A DNA stretch of 38,437 nucleotides, from positions 1-38,437 of IMG/VR virus record IMGVR_UViG_3300040856_000084; one strand, given 5' to 3'. The stretch is from a virus. Position 1 is the stretch's first letter. Every line of letters starts with the position of its first letter. Both the position numbers and the translations under genes were made by a program. Shown piece after piece: positions 12,634 to 19,472 of the stretch. Below the pieces are notes generated by a model. The model saw nothing but the letters and a program-made list of their open reading frames with translations. It made no database searches and was not told the DNA's origin.

Positions 12634-12828
12634 ATGAAACATTGGGAAATTGACAGCGACCAACACGGCCATGTACGTATTGAGTGGAACGAAGGCGCAA
12701 CATTCAATCTGCAAACGCCCATTGGTGGCGAGTGGGTAGACTTCCACTGCTTTACCTGCTACGGTATCACTGAGGATCACGAGGCGCTAGAGACTGCGCT
12801 TGAAATACTAGAGGAGATGGCACAATGA
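12634..12828 (+). CDS. Small acidic early protein, 64 aa
   Basis: ATG at 12634 with GAGGG 7 bases upstream, immediately after hairpin cassette copy 2. The 64-residue acidic protein (MKHWEIDSDQHGHVRIEWNE...) has a beta-rich first half with Trp and His residues and a Glu/Leu helix at the end (EALETALEILEEMAQ). I do not recognise a named family. Its stop overlaps the next start as ATGA, so it is coupled to the DUF8033-like gene. A longer reading from 12586 lacks a ribosome-binding site and would translate the hairpin. Confidence 0.65.
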   Translation: MKHWEIDSDQHGHVRIEWNEGATFNLQTPIGGEWVDFHCFTCYGITEDHEALETALEILEEMAQ

Positions 12829-13058
12829 AACTACGACAGATTGCAAGCAACATGACAGAAGTGACCACAGAGAAAGGACAGATCCTGTTCTCATACGAGA
12901 CACCAGTGGCGGCACTACTGGCCGACGACGATAACGGTGACACAGTGGTTAAGACTAGCCACAAGTGGAGCCAAACCACCAGCCGACATATTAACAAGTG
13001 GCTTGACGGTTTAACAGCGGCAGAGCGACCGCAAGCATTCTTTGACAATTTAGTATAA
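12825..13058 (+). CDS. Small conserved phage protein (DUF8033-like), 77 aa
   Basis: A 77-residue protein with the recognisable pattern MKLRQIASNMTEV...ILFSYETPVA...KTSHKWSQTTSRHINKWL. This small protein is frequent in phages of diverse hosts; I recall it as DUF8033, function unknown. The conserved Ser-x-x-Thr-x-x-His-Ile-x-x-Trp segment near the C-terminus is the best identifier. It is coupled to the preceding gene by ATGA and followed by a strong AAGGAGG site for the next gene. Confidence 0.75.
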   Translation: MKLRQIASNMTEVTTEKGQILFSYETPVAALLADDDNGDTVVKTSHKWSQTTSRHINKWLDGLTAAERPQAFFDNLV

Positions 13059-13070
13059 GGAGGCGTAACG

Positions 13071-13277
13071 ATGTATTGGGATAGGTTTGACATTTGCGAG
13101 GCATACCACGCTTTCGCCACAGACTACCACGGCGGTCAGTGGTCGCCAGAGTACGCCATACTAGGCAGACTGCAACGCATGGGGTATCGTGCGGGTTTCG
13201 GTGGCGTGACATACGACGCATTGACAGAGAACGGTAAATCAATATATGATAACTTGGTCAGCAAACTAGAAAGATAA
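13071..13277 (+). CDS. Small conserved phage protein, 68 aa
   Basis: ATG at 13071 with an AAGGAGG site 7 bases upstream. The 68-residue product begins MYWDRFDICEAYHAFATDYH and ends in a LTENGKSIYDNL helix. Proteins with a WDRFDI-EA-Y-F start and a Gly-rich middle are common companions of DUF8033-type genes in phages, with no known function. The pairing of the two here repeats that neighbourhood. I see no catalytic motif. Confidence 0.7.
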   Translation: MYWDRFDICEAYHAFATDYHGGQWSPEYAILGRLQRMGYRAGFGGVTYDALTENGKSIYDNLVSKLER

Positions 13278-13289
13278 GGAGAGCGCACA

Positions 13290-13430
13290 ATGCCAGAGAC
13301 AATCGGAGAGCACATCAGCGCACTAATCGCTACGGTAGCACTTGTATTTGTGCTGGGAATCGTGGGAGAATTGGAACTACGGGACATTGAACACGTTCAA
13401 CAAAAACAGCAGGAGCATAGACAGCGATGA
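13290..13430 (+). CDS. Small membrane peptide, 46 aa
   Basis: ATG at 13290 follows AAGGAGAG with good spacing; TGA ends at 13430 and overlaps the next start (ATGA). The 46-residue product has one hydrophobic helix (about residues 8-27, HISALIATVALVFVLGIVG) and a charged Gln/His/Arg-rich C-terminus. It is a single-pass membrane protein of the kind often made early by phages to alter the host envelope or block superinfection; the actual role is unknown. Confidence 0.65.
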   Translation: MPETIGEHISALIATVALVFVLGIVGELELRDIEHVQQKQQEHRQR

Positions 13431-13669
13431 GCAGACGATACGGACAACACCAGACACCAGTACAGGTGGACTGCGAGTGGGCGACACTGGACGTAGTGAT
13501 ACACTGGGAGTTGACTTGCGACGATTATCAGGATCTGATCACGATTGACAAGATCACAGTAGGCGACAAAGATTTGCGGGAGGGGTGGAACATAGACTAC
13601 TTTGAGAGTATAATATGGGACGAGGTGTTAGCGGGTGCTGACTACCACTGGACAGACCACGGGGACTAG
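13427..13669 (+). CDS. Small acidic early protein, 80 aa
   Basis: An 80-residue acidic protein rich in Asp and Trp (CEWATLDVVIHWELTCDDYQ, then IDKITVGDKDL and a Trp/Asp-rich C-terminus). It has a beta-strand character and is coupled to the upstream membrane peptide by ATGA. The composition recalls small DNA-mimic or inhibitor proteins, but this is only a composition argument. No family recognised. Confidence 0.6.
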   Translation: MSRRYGQHQTPVQVDCEWATLDVVIHWELTCDDYQDLITIDKITVGDKDLREGWNIDYFESIIWDEVLAGADYHWTDHGD

Positions 13670-13672
13670 AGC

Positions 13673-13864
13673 ATGACAAGCCAAGTATTGAAGCTAAAAG
13701 TAAAAGCATCTAGGGCTTACAGAGAACTGAACAGTGCCGCACGGTATACTCAGTACTGCGATAAGATAGACAAGCGAGGTATTGTTGATATAATAGCAGT
13801 AGAGGACTGCGAAAGAATACTACAGCAGTTAAAAGAGATACACGAACAGCAAATGGAGTTATAG
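13673..13864 (+). CDS. Small helical early protein, 63 aa
   Basis: A 63-residue, mostly helical protein (MTSQVLKLKVKASRAYRELN..., ending in an ERILQQLKEIHEQQMEL coiled-coil-like helix). The start at 13673 lies 4 bases after the previous stop. Its 3' half contains a strong promoter-like sequence (13767-13794). No function recognised. Confidence 0.6.
   Translation: MTSQVLKLKVKASRAYRELNSAARYTQYCDKIDKRGIVDIIAVEDCERILQQLKEIHEQQMEL
13767..13794 (+). promoter_or_regulatory. Candidate internal promoter
   Basis: TAGACA (13767-13772), a 16-base spacer and a perfect TATAAT (13789-13794) with TGA just before it (extended -10). It lies inside the 13673-13864 gene, 83 bases ahead of the 13877 gene, which it would drive separately from the earlier small genes. 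Confidence 0.5.
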
Positions 13865-13876
13865 AGGGGAAACAAC

Positions 13877-14350
13877 GTGAACATATTTTACCTTGACCGT
13901 GACCCATACGAGGCCGCTAGGCTACAGTGTGACCGTCACGTAGTCAAAATGATACTAGAGACAGCACAACTACTCTCTACAGCACACAACGAGCTAGATG
14001 GTGGACAGATTGCGTACAAGTCTACGCACAAAAATCACCCGTCTGCGGTATGGGTGCGCCAGAGTCGCCATAACTACAGATGGCTTAGGAGGCATCTAGA
14101 GGCCCTAGGAGACGAGTACACCCGACGCTATGGTAAGGTACACGCTACCATCCAAAAGCACTCAGAGACGCTCCTGTGGCCTCCTAACAACATTCCTGAC
14201 GGTGGTTTCACTGATCCACCGCAGTGTATGCCAGATGAGTGCAAGAATAGTGATCCAGTAGTCGCTTATATGACGTACTACAACTACAAAGCAGACGATT
14301 GGGACGCCAGAGGTATCCCTATGAAATGGTACGGACGGGAGGCAGTCTAG
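13877..14350 (+). CDS. Pyrimidine-dimer glycosylase-like (Pyr_excise) conserved protein
   Basis: GTG at 13877 after an AGGGGAAA site. The 157-residue product begins MNIFYLDRDPYEAARLQCDR and continues HVVKMILETAQLLSTAH, a pattern frequent in phages and often assigned to the pyrimidine-dimer DNA glycosylase (Pyr_excise, T4 DenV-related) family. Later motifs include HPSAVWVRQSRHNYRWL (about 54-70) and a C-terminal YYNYKADDW...PMKWYGRE stretch. A DNA-repair role in sunlit water would fit, but the catalytic N-terminal Thr/Glu pair of DenV is not obvious, so enzymatic activity is uncertain. Confidence 0.6.
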   Translation: MNIFYLDRDPYEAARLQCDRHVVKMILETAQLLSTAHNELDGGQIAYKSTHKNHPSAVWVRQSRHNYRWLRRHLEALGDEYTRRYGKVHATIQKHSETLLWPPNNIPDGGFTDPPQCMPDECKNSDPVVAYMTYYNYKADDWDARGIPMKWYGREAV

Positions 14351-14466
14351 TGTTACTACCAGTGTTGGCCCTAGTGGTTTGGTTTACGTACATTGAAGTT
14401 GAACACCCCAACAGGGTAAACGAGTGTCCCTACGTTGAGGAGCTATGTGAGCAGGAGGCAAAGTGA
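14350..14466 (+). CDS. Small membrane-anchored peptide with two cysteines, 38 aa
   Basis: GTG at 14350 shares a base with the previous stop; GGGAGG sits 8 bases upstream. The 38-residue product has an N-terminal hydrophobic segment (MLLPVLALVVWFTYI) and an acidic tail with two Cys (CPYVEELC). It reads as a signal anchor with an outward-facing disulfide-capable tail. It lies in a run of three tightly overlapping tiny genes. Function unknown. Confidence 0.55.
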   Translation: MLLPVLALVVWFTYIEVEHPNRVNECPYVEELCEQEAK

Positions 14467-14531
14467 TCTGGTGGTTTATAATAGCGATGACAGTTTATTT
14501 TATCATTACAGTGTTAACAGGAGACAATTAG
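14463..14531 (+). CDS. Tiny transmembrane peptide, 22 aa
   Basis: GTG at 14463 overlaps the previous stop (GTGA) and has an AGGAGG site 5 bases upstream; TAG at 14529-14531 is followed without a gap by the next ATG at 14532. The 22 residues (MIWWFIIAMTVYFIITVLTG plus DN) are almost wholly hydrophobic, enough for one membrane span. The perfect fit between neighbours and the strong site support it; size is the doubt. Confidence 0.5.
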   Translation: MIWWFIIAMTVYFIITVLTGDN

Positions 14532-14735
14532 ATGGACGAATACGACTACCCAGAACCAGACCTGACACAACAGCAGATGATACAGGATTTGTCAGAGTAC
14601 GAGCTAGGCTTTATAGACTTTGCTAGCGTGGTTTCCATTGCTCGCACAGCGATACGTGAGAAGTACAGTGCGATGCCCTACAACGAGCTAGTGAGGGCAT
14701 ACGGACAAATCTTTGGACCGGAGGACAACGGATGA
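14532..14735 (+). CDS. Small acidic early protein, 67 aa
   Basis: ATG at 14532 directly follows the previous stop; the stop overlaps the next start as ATGA. The 67-residue product is acidic with a Tyr/Asp/Pro-rich N-terminus (MDEYDYPEPDLTQQQMIQDL) and a helical rest (FIDFASVVSIARTAIREKYS). An AGGAGA site lies about 7 bases upstream. No known family recognised. Confidence 0.65.
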   Translation: MDEYDYPEPDLTQQQMIQDLSEYELGFIDFASVVSIARTAIREKYSAMPYNELVRAYGQIFGPEDNG

Positions 14736-14965
14736 GATGCAAGGCGTGTGACGTTATCTTGGATGACGCTGAAGTAGTCAAAAAGGATTCATCAGGGGTT
14801 TACTACGATCTGTGTACGGACTGTTTGACGGTATCCATTGCTACGCACTGGGAACTAGAAAACATGGAGTCAATAGATATTGATGGTAATATTGCACAGG
14901 ATGAAATCTTGACATTACAGGAAAGCTATGATAATATATACTTAAGTATATCTAGAGATGATTAA
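14732..14965 (+). CDS. Small zinc-ribbon protein, 77 aa
   Basis: A 77-residue protein with two Cys pairs, C3-x2-C6 and C28-x2-C31, typical of a treble-clef or zinc-ribbon fold (MRCKACDVIL... LCTDCLTVS), followed by an acidic tail. Phage zinc ribbons of this size are often nucleic-acid or RNA polymerase binders, which is inference here. Its 3' end contains the promoter at 14909-14937. It is coupled to the gene before it by ATGA. Confidence 0.7.
   Translation: MRCKACDVILDDAEVVKKDSSGVYYDLCTDCLTVSIATHWELENMESIDIDGNIAQDEILTLQESYDNIYLSISRDD
14909..14937 (+). promoter_or_regulatory. Strong candidate promoter for the replication block
   Basis: A perfect TTGACA (14909-14914), a 17-base spacer and TAATAT (14932-14937) with TGA just before it (extended -10). 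It lies in the end of the zinc-ribbon gene and would drive the 14983 gene, SSB, primase-helicase and polymerase. Consensus -35, ideal spacing and extended -10 together are unlikely by chance. Confidence 0.7.
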
Positions 14966-14982
14966 CTAAAGGATATATACTA

Positions 14983-15147
14983 ATGAATAATACTACAGGA
15001 GAAACTAAAGTAGGGAGGCGCTGGAATCCTGTAGCCAAACACGACCACAACAAGGGAGGTGTACACAAGGACAGGAAAAAAGATGCCAAAAAGTACCAGT
15101 CTAGAGGTAAACGGTTGACAAAACCTCTGAAACGTGAGATACTATAG
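14983..15147 (+). CDS. Small basic conserved protein, 54 aa
   Basis: ATG at 14983 to TAG at 15145-15147 encodes 54 residues, strongly basic, with RRWNPVAKHDHNKGGVHKDR and a Lys-rich continuation. The NPVAKH-K-GGVHKDRKK pattern is one I know from small genes next to replication genes in T7-like phages. The short leader (about 40 bases) from the promoter at 14909-14937 puts it first on the replication transcript. Likely nucleic-acid binding by charge; role unknown. Confidence 0.7.
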   Translation: MNNTTGETKVGRRWNPVAKHDHNKGGVHKDRKKDAKKYQSRGKRLTKPLKREIL

Positions 15148-15148
15148 G

Positions 15149-15176
15149 TGTACCTTCAGGTACAGTTAATGTTAAC
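15149..15176. repeat. Two abutting palindromes upstream of SSB
   Basis: TGTACCT-TC-AGGTACA (15149-15164) is followed immediately by GTTAA-TG-TTAAC (15165-15176). Both are perfect inverted repeats with 2-base centres. They sit in the 47-base gap before the SSB gene. There is no T-run, so they are more likely operators or RNA processing signals than a terminator. Confidence 0.55.
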
Positions 15177-15194
15177 AACGAGGATTATCTCATT

Positions 15195-15569
15195 ATGTCA
15201 AGTCAAGTTATTGAAGGAACGGTGAACTTCTCAAACGTCACCCAGCACGATGTGTTCAACGGTCAGGACACTGGTACGTTCAGCATGACCATCACCATGT
15301 CTGACGATGATGCGGCTACACTAGCGGCACAGGGCGTCAAGATCAAGGAGTACGAGGGCGCTAAACAGCGTAAGTTTAAGTCCAAGTACGCCATCAATAT
15401 GTACGATGCTGAAGGTGACCGGTACAACGGGGAGGTTCCGTACAACTCCCGTGTACGTCTGAAGTTTAAGACGGGTCCAGCGCACCCTGTGCATGGCACT
15501 CCAGTGTATCTGGAGGCTGTCAAGGTGCTAGAGGAAGCGGAAGTATCTGCTGAAGCGGCAGACTTCTAA
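15195..15569 (+). CDS. Single-stranded DNA-binding protein (T7 gp2.5-like)
   Basis: A 124-residue protein with a beta-rich OB-like body and an acidic C-terminal tail ending in Asp-Phe (EEAEVSAEAADF). An acidic tail with a terminal aromatic residue is the hallmark of gp2.5-type and other SSBs, through which polymerase and helicase are contacted. Basic and aromatic residues in the middle (KQRKFKSKYAINMYD) would bind DNA. It is about half the length of T7 gp2.5. It directly precedes primase-helicase with one base between stop and start. GAGG lies upstream of ATG 15195. Confidence 0.75.
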   Translation: MSSQVIEGTVNFSNVTQHDVFNGQDTGTFSMTITMSDDDAATLAAQGVKIKEYEGAKQRKFKSKYAINMYDAEGDRYNGEVPYNSRVRLKFKTGPAHPVHGTPVYLEAVKVLEEAEVSAEAADF

Positions 15570-15570
15570 A

Positions 15571-17187
15571 GTGAAACCTACTTTCTCACACAAAGAGGAG
15601 TGTCCTAAGTGTGGAAGTAGGGACAACGTGGCGGTCTACTCAGACGGTGGCCGTCACTGTTTCACCCCTAACTGTGGTTACCACGTATCAGGGACAGGAG
15701 CGCTTCAGGAGATGGATTCTGTGCAACCCGTATCTAACCTACGCATGAGTGGTGTTGTTGCTGAGATAAGCGACAGGAGGCTCTCACAGCGTACAGCACA
15801 GAAGTACCAAGTAACGGTTGACTACGCACCAGACGGCAAGATTGCTACCCACTACTACCCGTACTACGACAGAGACACGGGTGAACTGGTGGGGGCAAAG
15901 CAGAGGTTCGTAAGCAACAAACAGTTTGTGTGTTCAGGTAACATGACCAACGTAGGTCTGTTCGGACAGAAGCAGTGCCGTGGGTCCGGTAAGTACATCA
16001 CGATCACTGAGGGCGAGCTAGACGCTATGGCTGTCTACGAGATGTTCGGACAGAAGTACGACGTAGTGAGCCTACGATCAGGCGCTAGCGGTGCCGCAAG
16101 AGAGATCAAGCAGAACCTAGAGTGGTTGGAGGGCTACGACAACGTAGTGATCTGCTTTGATCAGGACAAGGCAGGAGACATAGCAGTAGATCAGGTCAAG
16201 CATCTGTTCAGTCCTAACAAGCTGAAGATATGCAAACTGCCCATGAAGGACGCTAGCGATATGCTGACGGCTAACAGGGTGCAGGAGTTTACACAGGCTT
16301 GGTGGGACGCAAAGGTGTACCGGCCTGATGGTATTGTCGCAGGGACGGACACATGGGACGCACTGGTAAACAAGAGACAGGTCCAGAGTATCCCGTACCC
16401 GTGGGAAGGACTCAATGAAATCACGAGAGGACACAGACCGTATGAACTGGTCACTATCACCAGCGGTAGTGGCATGGGAAAATCACAGTTTATCAGAGAA
16501 CTTGAGTACGACTTGCTCCAACGCACAGACGCAAACATCGGTGTACTTGCACTGGAGGAGGACGTTGCAACAACAGCTTTGGGAATCATGTCGGTGGCAT
16601 CATCTAGGCGGCTACACTTGGAGGAAGACACGCCTGTTGATCAGCTTAGACCGCATTGGGAAGCAACGATGGGATCTGGAAGGTACTACCTTTTTGATCA
16701 TTGGGGGTCAACGTCAGCGGATGAGTTACTATCACGAGTCAGGCACATGGCAAAGGCTTGCGACTGCCGGTACATCATCCTTGACCACCTGTCCATCGTC
16801 GTTTCTTCTCAAGAGAACGGAGATGAACGGAAAGCCATTGACGAGATCATGACAAAGCTACGCACACTGGTGGCAGAGACAGGGATCACGTTGTTCCTCG
16901 TGTCGCACCTGAAGCGTACCTCTGGCACAGCACACGAGGACGGAGGCAGGATCAGTCTACAGGATCTCAGGGGATCACAGTCCATAGCACAGTTGTCAGA
17001 CATCGTGATCGGCATGGAGCGTAACCAGCAACACGAGGACGAGGACGTAAGGAACACTACGTGCGTCAGGATTCTCAAGAACCGTTACGCAGGAGAGACA
17101 GGACCAGCGTGTTGGCTACGGTACGACAAGTTTACCGGACGTATCCACGAGTGTGCTAACCCTAATCCACCGGAGACTGAGTTTTGA
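15571..17187 (+). CDS. DNA primase-helicase (T7 gp4-like)
   Basis: A 538-residue bifunctional enzyme starting with GTG at 15571. The N-terminal zinc ribbon has Cys11, Cys14, Cys30 and Cys35; the TOPRIM primase core has TEGELDA (146-152) and FDQD (196-199). The RecA-like hexameric helicase has Walker A GSGMGKS (299-305), later a Walker B-like YIILDHLS and an RGSQSIAQLSD region. It unwinds DNA and lays primers at the fork for the adjacent polymerase. Length matches T7 gp4 (566). It is translationally adjacent to SSB. Confidence 0.95.
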   Translation: MKPTFSHKEECPKCGSRDNVAVYSDGGRHCFTPNCGYHVSGTGALQEMDSVQPVSNLRMSGVVAEISDRRLSQRTAQKYQVTVDYAPDGKIATHYYPYYDRDTGELVGAKQRFVSNKQFVCSGNMTNVGLFGQKQCRGSGKYITITEGELDAMAVYEMFGQKYDVVSLRSGASGAAREIKQNLEWLEGYDNVVICFDQDKAGDIAVDQVKHLFSPNKLKICKLPMKDASDMLTANRVQEFTQAWWDAKVYRPDGIVAGTDTWDALVNKRQVQSIPYPWEGLNEITRGHRPYELVTITSGSGMGKSQFIRELEYDLLQRTDANIGVLALEEDVATTALGIMSVASSRRLHLEEDTPVDQLRPHWEATMGSGRYYLFDHWGSTSADELLSRVRHMAKACDCRYIILDHLSIVVSSQENGDERKAIDEIMTKLRTLVAETGITLFLVSHLKRTSGTAHEDGGRISLQDLRGSQSIAQLSDIVIGMERNQQHEDEDVRNTTCVRILKNRYAGETGPACWLRYDKFTGRIHECANPNPPETEF

Positions 17188-17195
17188 GTGACGAT

Positions 17196-17486
17196 ATGTA
17201 CGCAGTGAGGGTTATTTTTGCTGAAGATGAGGTAGACATTGCCGTAGATAATTTCAATACTTACCCAGAGGCACTTAACTACCAGATACAGTACGCAAAG
17301 AAGCACAGGGACAATGAGTGTATTAGAACTGTGTACGTTAAAAAAGTAAGCCAAGATGAATTTACTCATAGGGTGTACCACCCTGAGTGGGAAATGACGT
17401 ATTTCATGGGAACTCAATTTGAATGTGAAATGTATCAAGCAGAACACGATGTAATGAGAACTACATTAGTTGTTGAAGAGGTTTAA
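17196..17486 (+). CDS. Unknown protein between primase-helicase and polymerase, 96 aa
   Basis: A 96-residue mixed alpha/beta protein (MYAVRVIFAEDEVDIAVDNF...) with many Tyr, Glu and Val. ATG at 17196 is the likely start; a TTG at 17184 overlapping the primase stop would add four residues. No known motif. The base composition and wording of its codons seem somewhat more AT-rich than those of its two large neighbours, so it may be a later insertion in the replication block. An AAGAGG at its 3' end serves the polymerase start. Confidence 0.65.
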   Translation: MYAVRVIFAEDEVDIAVDNFNTYPEALNYQIQYAKKHRDNECIRTVYVKKVSQDEFTHRVYHPEWEMTYFMGTQFECEMYQAEHDVMRTTLVVEEV

Positions 17487-17490
17487 GCTA

Positions 17491-19140
17491 GTGGCTAACC
17501 TAGTCTTTTGTGACATTGAAACTGACGGTCTGGACGCCAGTACCATATGGTGTGCCGTGTGCCGCAACAACGGAGTATCGGAGGTAATATGTAATGAACA
17601 AGATTTCAAAACGTATGTATCGGATCGCCCAGACACAAATTGGGTTTTCCACAATGGAATCGGTTATGACTTACCTATTCTGGATCGCATTTGGAATGTT
17701 AGTTTTGACCGGAGTAGGATCGTTGATACACTTGTCCTCTCTAGGCTAGCTGATCCAAGCCGGTCTGGTGGTCACTCTCTGCGGAACTGGGGCAATATCC
17801 TAGGCTTCCCAAAGGGCGATCACAGCGATTGGTCACAGCTTACACCAGCGATGATTGACTACTGCATCAGGGATACAGAAGTTACTGAGGCTGTGTACAA
17901 GCGTCTACAGGTGGAGCTATCTGACTTCTCTCAGGACAGCATTGATCTGGAGCATCAGGTGCAGTGGGTCATACAGCAACAGGAGCGCAACGGCTGGCTA
18001 CTTGATCAGAGACTGTGCCACATACTGTGTGCAAAGTTTAAGGAGAGAATGAATGTTATTGAAGAGGATCTACAGGCGATTTTCCCGCCGATTGTTGAGG
18101 AGCGATATTCAGAGAAAACTGGTAAACGACTTAAGGATAAGGTCACTGTATTCAACGTGGGTTCACGACAACAAGTGGCCGACAGGCTTACAGCTAAGGG
18201 TGCGATATGGACGGAACTCACTGCGACGGGCAAACCGGTTGTTGACGAGAAGACGCTTAAAGAGAATCATCATGTTCCCGAAGCGAAACAAGTACTGGAA
18301 TACCTCTTGCTCCAGAAAAGGTACGCACAGGTAAACTCTTGGTTAGAACACGTACAGGACGACGGCAGGGTACACGGCAGGGTCACTACTAACGGTGCTG
18401 TAACAGGACGTATGACGCACCAGAACCCAAACATGGCACAGGTTCCGTCAGTTAACTCTGAGTTTGGCAAGGAGTGTCGTGACTGTTGGATTGTACCAGA
18501 AGGACGGAGGCTAGTGGGCGTTGACGCTAGTGGACTAGAACTACGGATGCTCGCTCACTACATGGGCGACGAGGAGTTTACAGATGTCTTGCTTAGAGAC
18601 GACATTCACACCAGAAATCAAATTGCTTCTGGACTTGCAACAAGACCTCAAGCTAAGACTTTCATCTATGCTTTCCTCTACGGGGCAGGAGACGCCAAGA
18701 TTGGAAGCATCGTCGGAGGAACGGCAAAAGATGGCAATGCGCTTAGGACACGCTTTTTACGAAATACACCTTCTCTTGAAACTCTACGAGAACGAGTTGG
18801 ATCTGCTTCTAGGAAAGGATACCTCGTCGGATTGGACGGACGGAAACTCTGGGTCAGATCAGAGCATAGTGCACTGAACACGCTCTTGCAGTCTGCCGGT
18901 GCAATCATTATGAAGAAGGCTTTGGTCTTGCTTGATGACTACGCAACACAACACAACATTGACTACAAGTTTATAGGGAACATACACGATGAGATACAAT
19001 CGGAGGTGGCTACAGAACAAGCAGAGAAGTTCGGCTGGCTCGCAGTTGAGTGCATCAAGGCGGCTGGCATATCGTTTGACCTCAGATGCCCCCTTGACGG
19101 AGAGTACAAAGTTGGATCAACGTGGTCGGAGACACACTGA
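17491..19140 (+). CDS. Family A DNA polymerase with 3'-5' exonuclease (T7 gp5-like)
   Basis: About 549 residues from GTG 17491 (GAAGAGG 9 bases upstream). Exonuclease motifs: CDIETDGL (Asp8, Glu10), VFHNGIGYD, and YCIRDTEV. Polymerase motif A is VDASGLELRMLAHY (Asp345), motif B is KTFIYAFLYGAG (Lys389, Tyr393) and motif C is IHDE (about 499-501). The residue equivalent to E. coli Pol I Phe762 is Tyr, the state usual in virulent T7-like phages. It is some 150 residues shorter than T7 gp5, and I see no room for the thioredoxin-binding insertion. Its stop overlaps the next start (TGATG). Confidence 0.95.
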   Translation: MANLVFCDIETDGLDASTIWCAVCRNNGVSEVICNEQDFKTYVSDRPDTNWVFHNGIGYDLPILDRIWNVSFDRSRIVDTLVLSRLADPSRSGGHSLRNWGNILGFPKGDHSDWSQLTPAMIDYCIRDTEVTEAVYKRLQVELSDFSQDSIDLEHQVQWVIQQQERNGWLLDQRLCHILCAKFKERMNVIEEDLQAIFPPIVEERYSEKTGKRLKDKVTVFNVGSRQQVADRLTAKGAIWTELTATGKPVVDEKTLKENHHVPEAKQVLEYLLLQKRYAQVNSWLEHVQDDGRVHGRVTTNGAVTGRMTHQNPNMAQVPSVNSEFGKECRDCWIVPEGRRLVGVDASGLELRMLAHYMGDEEFTDVLLRDDIHTRNQIASGLATRPQAKTFIYAFLYGAGDAKIGSIVGGTAKDGNALRTRFLRNTPSLETLRERVGSASRKGYLVGLDGRKLWVRSEHSALNTLLQSAGAIIMKKALVLLDDYATQHNIDYKFIGNIHDEIQSEVATEQAEKFGWLAVECIKAAGISFDLRCPLDGEYKVGSTWSETH

Positions 19141-19472
19141 TGAGTTGGAACAAAGCGAAAAGCAATGAAGACGGTTCACGAGAAACTCCCATTAAAGACA
19201 GTCAATCAAGAAAAGGAGATTTAGCAGAGTACTACGCAGTTACTTGGCTTTGGGATAAAGGATACGAGGTTTTTAAAAACGCAAGCAGTTGTGGCCCTGT
19301 AGATATGATTGCTGTAAAAGACGGAAAGTCAACATTAATAGACGTAAAAACTTCAGATAGGTCTGGGAAGGTACAGGACAAGAGAACTAATGAGCAAGTT
19401 AAAATGGGAGTTGTTTTTCTTCTGTTTAACAAACAAACCCGTAAGTGTCGTTTTGTGGAGCATAAAACATGA
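19140..19472 (+). CDS. PD-(D/E)XK nuclease, small resolvase-like, 110 aa
   Basis: ATG at 19140 overlaps the polymerase stop; CGGAG is upstream. The 110-residue product has the endonuclease core: Glu30 in KGDLAEYYA, Asp55 in GPVDMIAV and the Asp68-Val-Lys70 pair in LIDVKT. Size and order fit small PD-(D/E)XK enzymes such as Holliday-junction resolvase-like or group I-intron endonuclease-like proteins. It is the first of three consecutive nuclease genes. Substrate unknown. Confidence 0.75.
   Translation: MSWNKAKSNEDGSRETPIKDSQSRKGDLAEYYAVTWLWDKGYEVFKNASSCGPVDMIAVKDGKSTLIDVKTSDRSGKVQDKRTNEQVKMGVVFLLFNKQTRKCRFVEHKT

Noticed and set aside
12757-12768. Third copy of the CTGCTACGGT loop sequence
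   Set aside because: It lies in the coding sequence of the 12634-12828 gene and the flanks do not form a matching stem.
14884-14898. Possible fourth copy of the TGGTAWTATTCACA repeat
   Set aside because: It carries an extra G (TGGTAATATTGCACA) and lies in codons of the zinc-ribbon gene, so chance is likely.
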